Assembly: GCF_051390635.1 (NCBI RefSeq)
Contig: NZ_JBPODT010000004.1
Span: 248,001 to 312,000 of the forward strand
Reading direction: 5' to 3'
Origin: Microbaculum sp051390635
Lineage (GTDB): Bacteria; Pseudomonadota; Alphaproteobacteria; Rhizobiales; Tepidamorphaceae
DNA length: 64,000 nucleotides
This document shows, in pieces, positions 60,579 to 64,000 of the stretch. The notes under the pieces are model-generated. The model had not been told where the DNA came from. It did not search any database and saw only the letters and a program-made list of their open reading frames with translations. Position 1 is the stretch's first letter; every line of letters begins with the position of its first letter. The translations under genes were made by a program, and so were the position numbers.

Positions 60579-62405
60579 ATGGCGCGATCGAACCGGAAAA
60601 CCCTGGCGACAATGTCCGAGACATCCACCGGCCTCACCGGTCTGACCGGGCACCAACTGGTGCGGCGGCGCACGCAGCGCTACTTCGAGACGCTGCGGTG
60701 GCTCGTCACCAACCTGTTCCTGTTCAGGCCGATGCCCGTGCTTTTCATCGTCGGGCTGATCACGGCGGGGCGCAGCCTCCAGGCGGCCGCCTTCGCCGGC
60801 CTGATCTGGTTCTTCTCGGCGGCCGAGCGGAACACGCCGATCGACCTGATGGGACTGTCCGTCGATCCGCGCAGCGGGCAATGGATGGCGTTGATGCTTG
60901 CCGGCGTCGCGATGGCGATGATCACGGCGACATTCGTCATCTACCTGAGCGCGCGACTGGGGTTCTACCTGTCGGTCGCGTTCGCCGAGAACCTCGTCAA
61001 ATCGGTGATGAACCTCGAGGGTGCCTATCCGACCCGCGCCGCGATCGCGCAGAACGGCCAGGTCTCGCATCAGGTGCAGGAGGTGACGAACGGAAAGCCG
61101 ATGCTGTTCCGCCCCGTCTACGTGCTGCTGACGCTGCCGCGCCACATCCTGCTCGTCATTCCCGCCATCGCCGGCATGATCTGGATCGCCGGCGAGGTCG
61201 TCGCCTTCCTCGCGGTCCTGGCGACCCCGGCCGTGGCGCTCAACTACGTTATCAGCCGGCGCGTGGTGGTGGCGCAGAAGAGCCGCTTCGAGGTGAACCG
61301 CAACTACCGCCAGGCCATGCGCGATACGCTCAACGCCTTCAGCGACGAATCACAGCCGATGGCGGACCGCGCGTCGCTGGCGGATGACCTGATGGCGAGC
61401 CCCGCCAACAAGGCGAGCGTCGGGATCTTCACCTATTACGTGCTGTCGCCGCGTCAGTCCGAGTTCGTCTCCAACGTGCTGGCGTCGATCGCCGTGGCGG
61501 CCATCGGCCTCTACCTCGGCTACGAGGCGCTGTCCGGCGTCATACCGCTGGCCCAGGTGATCGGGTTCTTCGTCATGCTGCGGGTCGCGATCAGCGGCCT
61601 GACCGGGAGCACGGTCTCGCTGACCACCTACGCGCGCTTCTACGGCCTCATCCGCAGCACCTTCGATTACCTGACGAGCCCGCTCAAGGATGCGGGGAAG
61701 TTCACCGGAAAGCCGGTGCTGCACGCGGCGAAACAGGACGAGCCGCCGCCGGGGACGCTCGGGACGGACGTTCCGGTGCAGCGCGGCGAGCCCGTCGCGA
61801 TCGTCTCGCCGGCCAAGGTCAACCGCTACACGCAGTACTTCTTCGCCTTCGCCCTGACGCAGCGGGCGCGGCAATCGACGCGCGAGAAGCTGAACGCGGC
61901 GGCGCTGCGCTGCACCGCCGCTCTGGCCGAACCGGGCCGGCTCGCCGCCCACGGGCTGCTGGCGCTCACCCAGGACGACCTCGACGCCCGGCTGAAGGAC
62001 ACCGGGCTCGCTGAGATCGCCCCGTCGATCGACGCCATCCGCCAGGCGGCGAAGGACGGCGCGGGCCCGCCCCCCGCGGTCGCCTCCCGCATCGCGCTTT
62101 TGACGGCCGTCGTGTCCGAGGCCGACTTCATCATCGTCGACAGGCGCGTTCTCGCCCCGCTTCCCAAGGGCGAGAGCAAGCACTGGCTGGCGGCGCTGGA
62201 GGACCGGTTCATCGCGGTCGCCTATCGCCTGCAGCGGTTCGACGGCTGCATCGCCGGCGAGTCGCATGCGATCCTGCTCGACACGGAGCGGGCCGTCGCG
62301 GTGGTGGAAGCGGACAATGCCGCGGACGCCGCCCGCGCCGTGGAAGCGGTCCTGAAGGAGGCCGGCGACGACGCCATGGAGGTGTTCGAAGCGGAAATGG
62401 GCTGA
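60579..62405 (+). CDS. ABC-exporter-like membrane protein with catalytically dead nucleotide-binding domain
   Basis: A 608-residue protein. Residues about 40-370 form an exporter-type membrane domain with roughly six helices. Residues about 390-608 follow the ABC ATPase pattern but with the key residues lost. GEPVAIVSPAKVNRYT (403-418) stands at Walker A, with Arg416 and Tyr417 where Lys and Ser/Thr belong. PPPAVASRIAL replaces the LSGGQ signature. ADFIIVDRRVL (515-525) stands at Walker B, with Arg522 for the catalytic Glu. AYRL has Tyr549 for the H-loop His. The frame is intact, arguing against a pseudogene. It is probably half of a heterodimer or a non-ATPase factor in glycan export. The start is uncertain (60612 possible). 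Confidence 0.8.
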   Translation: MARSNRKTLATMSETSTGLTGLTGHQLVRRRTQRYFETLRWLVTNLFLFRPMPVLFIVGLITAGRSLQAAAFAGLIWFFSAAERNTPIDLMGLSVDPRSGQWMALMLAGVAMAMITATFVIYLSARLGFYLSVAFAENLVKSVMNLEGAYPTRAAIAQNGQVSHQVQEVTNGKPMLFRPVYVLLTLPRHILLVIPAIAGMIWIAGEVVAFLAVLATPAVALNYVISRRVVVAQKSRFEVNRNYRQAMRDTLNAFSDESQPMADRASLADDLMASPANKASVGIFTYYVLSPRQSEFVSNVLASIAVAAIGLYLGYEALSGVIPLAQVIGFFVMLRVAISGLTGSTVSLTTYARFYGLIRSTFDYLTSPLKDAGKFTGKPVLHAAKQDEPPPGTLGTDVPVQRGEPVAIVSPAKVNRYTQYFFAFALTQRARQSTREKLNAAALRCTAALAEPGRLAAHGLLALTQDDLDARLKDTGLAEIAPSIDAIRQAAKDGAGPPPAVASRIALLTAVVSEADFIIVDRRVLAPLPKGESKHWLAALEDRFIAVAYRLQRFDGCIAGESHAILLDTERAVAVVEADNAADAARAVEAVLKEAGDDAMEVFEAEMG

Positions 62406-62526
62406 GGCGGAAATGGGCCGAGGCGGGAACCAGCCGACGGGCAGAGCCGCGCGCTCTTGATTTCGCCGTGCCGTCCGTGCGACAGCGAGCGGCGACAAAC
62501 ATTCCTTGCGTGAGCGACAGCTACCC

Positions 62527-62763
62527 ATGACCCATACACCGCACGAACTGCACGAAGAATTCCCGGAATACGCCGAAAAGATCCACGAGCTGAAGACGGC
62601 CAACACCCACTTCCACAAGCTCGCCGAGGAGTATCATCGCCTCAACCGCGACATTCATCGCGCCGAGACCGATGTCGAGCCGACCACCGACGATCATCTG
62701 GAAGAGATGAAGAAGGCGCGGCTGAAGCTGAAGGACGATATCTTCGGCATGCTGAACGCCTGA
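62527..62763 (+). CDS. YdcH/DUF465 family small protein
   Basis: A 78-residue, highly charged, helical protein. The conserved HELHEEFPEYAEKIHELKTA and the later KKARLKLKDDIFGML are typical of the YdcH (DUF465) family, small coiled-coil proteins of unknown role found in many proteobacteria. The ATG at 62527 is taken; an upstream in-frame codon at 62506 is possible. It lies between the degenerate transporter and puuE genes. Confidence 0.85.
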   Translation: MTHTPHELHEEFPEYAEKIHELKTANTHFHKLAEEYHRLNRDIHRAETDVEPTTDDHLEEMKKARLKLKDDIFGMLNA

Positions 62764-62792
62764 GGCATCCCCGGGCGCCGGAGGGCCCCGCC

Positions 62793-63710
62793 ATGACGGA
62801 TCCCGCCTATCCGCGCGACATGATCGGATACGGCCGCGCCGTGCCGGTGGCCGACTGGCCGGCCGGCGCGCGCATCGCCGTCCAGTTCGTCATCAACTAC
62901 GAGGAAGGCGGCGAGAACTCGATCCTGCACGGGGACGCCGCCTCCGAGGCCTTTCTGTCGGAGACCATCGGCGCGGAGCCGTGGCCCGGCAAGCGCCACC
63001 TGAACATGGAGTCGGTCTACGAATACGGCTCGCGGGCCGGATTCTGGCGGCTGTGGCGCCTGTTCGCCTCCCGCGGGGTGCCGGTCACCGTCTATGGCGT
63101 GGCCATGGCGCTGGCCCGCAACCCGGACGCCGTCGCGGCCATGCAGGAGGCCGACTGGGAGATCGCCAGCCACGGCTACCGCTGGATCGAGTATCGCGAC
63201 ATCGCCGAGGACGTGGAGCGCCGGCACCTGAACGAGGCGATCCGCATCCATACGGAGACGACCGGCGCGCGGCCGCTGGGCTGGTATCTGGGCCGCTGCT
63301 CGGAGAACACGCGAAGGCTGGTGATGGAGGAAGGCGGCTTCCTCTACGACTCCGATTCCTACGCCGACGACCTGCCCTACTGGGTTTCAGGGCCCAGGGG
63401 GCCGCATCTCGTCATCCCCTACACGCTGGATGCCAACGACATGCGCTTCGCCACGGCGCAGGGGTTCAATTCCGGCGACCAGTTCCACGCCTATCTGCGC
63501 GACAGCTTCGACGTGCTCTATGCCGAGGGCGCCGAGCGTCCGAGGATGATGTCGATCGGGCTGCACTGCCGGCTCGCCGGCCGGCCGGGACGCGCGGCGG
63601 CGCTGGCGCGATTCCTCGACTACGTGCTCGAGCACGAGGACGCCTGGGTGTGCCGGCGCGTCGACATCGCCCGGCACTGGCACAGCCGTCACACGCCGGC
63701 CGCCCGATAA
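62793..63710 (+). CDS. puuE: PuuE-type allantoinase / polysaccharide deacetylase-fold hydrolase
   Basis: A 305-residue protein of the polysaccharide-deacetylase fold, in the cofactor-independent allantoinase branch that opens the hydantoin ring of allantoin. DMIGYGRAVPVADWPAGARI and VQFVINYEEGGENSILHGD match the PuuE N-terminus; EIASHGYRWIEYRD, YLGRCSENTRRLVMEEGGFL and LPYWVSGPRGPHLVIPYTLD are family blocks. No other purine-degradation gene is in the window, so activity on another substrate is possible. Confidence 0.86.
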   Translation: MTDPAYPRDMIGYGRAVPVADWPAGARIAVQFVINYEEGGENSILHGDAASEAFLSETIGAEPWPGKRHLNMESVYEYGSRAGFWRLWRLFASRGVPVTVYGVAMALARNPDAVAAMQEADWEIASHGYRWIEYRDIAEDVERRHLNEAIRIHTETTGARPLGWYLGRCSENTRRLVMEEGGFLYDSDSYADDLPYWVSGPRGPHLVIPYTLDANDMRFATAQGFNSGDQFHAYLRDSFDVLYAEGAERPRMMSIGLHCRLAGRPGRAAALARFLDYVLEHEDAWVCRRVDIARHWHSRHTPAAR

Positions 63711-63727
63711 CCGCTGTCTGACGCCCG

Positions 63728-64000
63728 TCAGGTTCCGTAGACGTAGGTTCCCGGCGCATCCTCGAGGCAGGGCAGGCCCGCCTTCGGCGCGCCCATCGGC
63801 GGCGGCGCGACCAGATCCTGGCCACCGTGCCGCTTCAGCCAGGCGTCCCATTCCAGCCACCACGAGCCGTCCTTCTGTTCCGCGCAGGGCAGCCACTCGT
63901 CCGGGCTGTGATAGGGCGAATCGTCGACGCGGGTGGCGATGCGGTAGCGGCGGTTCGGGTGCCCGGGCTCCGACACGATGCCGGCATTGTGGCCGCCGGA
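63728..64000 (-). CDS. phaC: Class I poly(3-hydroxyalkanoate) synthase PhaC, 3' end only
   Basis: The last 90 codons of a leftward gene that begins beyond the right edge. SGGHNAGIV at the window edge carries the catalytic His of PHA synthases. The rest, with YHSPDEWLPCAEQKDGSWWL, EWDAWLKRHGG and a C-terminus APGTYVYGT, matches the end of class I enzymes that polymerise hydroxyacyl-CoA. The gene faces puuE tail to tail with a 17-bp gap. Confidence 0.85.
   Translation of the reverse strand, partial: SGGHNAGIVSEPGHPNRRYRIATRVDDSPYHSPDEWLPCAEQKDGSWWLEWDAWLKRHGGQDLVAPPPMGAPKAGLPCLEDAPGTYVYGT

Noticed and set aside
60579..62405. The degenerate ABC-like gene as a simple pseudogene
   Set aside because: There is no stop or frameshift in over 600 codons, the hydrophobic pattern is intact, and the substitutions are confined to catalytic positions while the fold-core residues remain.

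Overview
The window is a high-GC chromosomal segment of an alphaproteobacterium, most probably of the order Hyphomicrobiales (Rhizobiales). The evidence is the chvI-chvG-hprK-EIIA-HPr gene order next to pckA, a DivL-type kinase beside tsaE-amgK-murU-addB, a Caulobacter-style cpa/tad pilus locus, and dense palindromic intergenic repeats of a kind common in this order. I do not assign a genus. I see no tRNA, rRNA, CRISPR array or insertion sequence. Two genes are cut by the window edges: addB on the left and phaC on the right.

1-17.1 kb, cell envelope and core regulation. A leftward run divL > tsaE-amgK fusion > murU > addB joins cell-cycle signalling, tRNA modification, peptidoglycan recycling and DNA repair. 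A second leftward run chvI > chvG > hprK > EIIA(Man) > HPr is the acid/envelope-stress two-component system with an incomplete regulatory phosphotransferase system. Rightward genes follow: a HugZ-like haem/FMN-barrel protein, ATP-type PEP carboxykinase, an arylamine N-acetyltransferase overlapping a gamma-glutamyltransferase, and a nitroreductase.

17.1-25.1 kb: an RND efflux adaptor and pump without an outer-membrane channel, a small hypothetical gene, lepA, about 0.7 kb of non-coding DNA packed with inverted repeats, and a secreted DsrE-like protein.

25.1-34.3 kb, an oxyanion (molybdate/tungstate) locus. An amidohydrolase, a regulator with an excisionase-type HTH and a molybdate-binding-like domain, and a free-standing TOBE (Mop) protein read rightward. 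Facing them is a seven-gene leftward run: tungstate-type tupB-tupC-tupA, an orphan modA-type binding protein, and a FecCD-class binding protein/permease/ATPase set.

34.3-46.8 kb, a Flp/tad pilus locus. flp, cpaA, cpaB, cpaC, cpaD, cpaE, cpaF, tadB and tadC read leftward, with terminators after flp and after tadC. A stand-alone secretin-N-domain protein, two TadE-like pseudopilins and an unknown membrane protein read rightward.

46.8-62.4 kb, a polysaccharide island. It holds cysD-cysNC for activated sulfate (PAPS), an MBOAT O-acetyltransferase with its AlgX/AlgJ-like partner, rmlA, rmlB and rmlC, three glycosyltransferases, two unrelated sulfotransferases, and an ABC-exporter-like membrane protein whose nucleotide-binding domain has lost its catalytic motifs. 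Together they suggest a sulfated and O-acetylated deoxyhexose-containing glycan. The degenerate transporter is the most unusual single gene here.

62.5-64 kb: a small YdcH-like protein, a PuuE-type polysaccharide deacetylase/allantoinase, and the 3' end of phaC.
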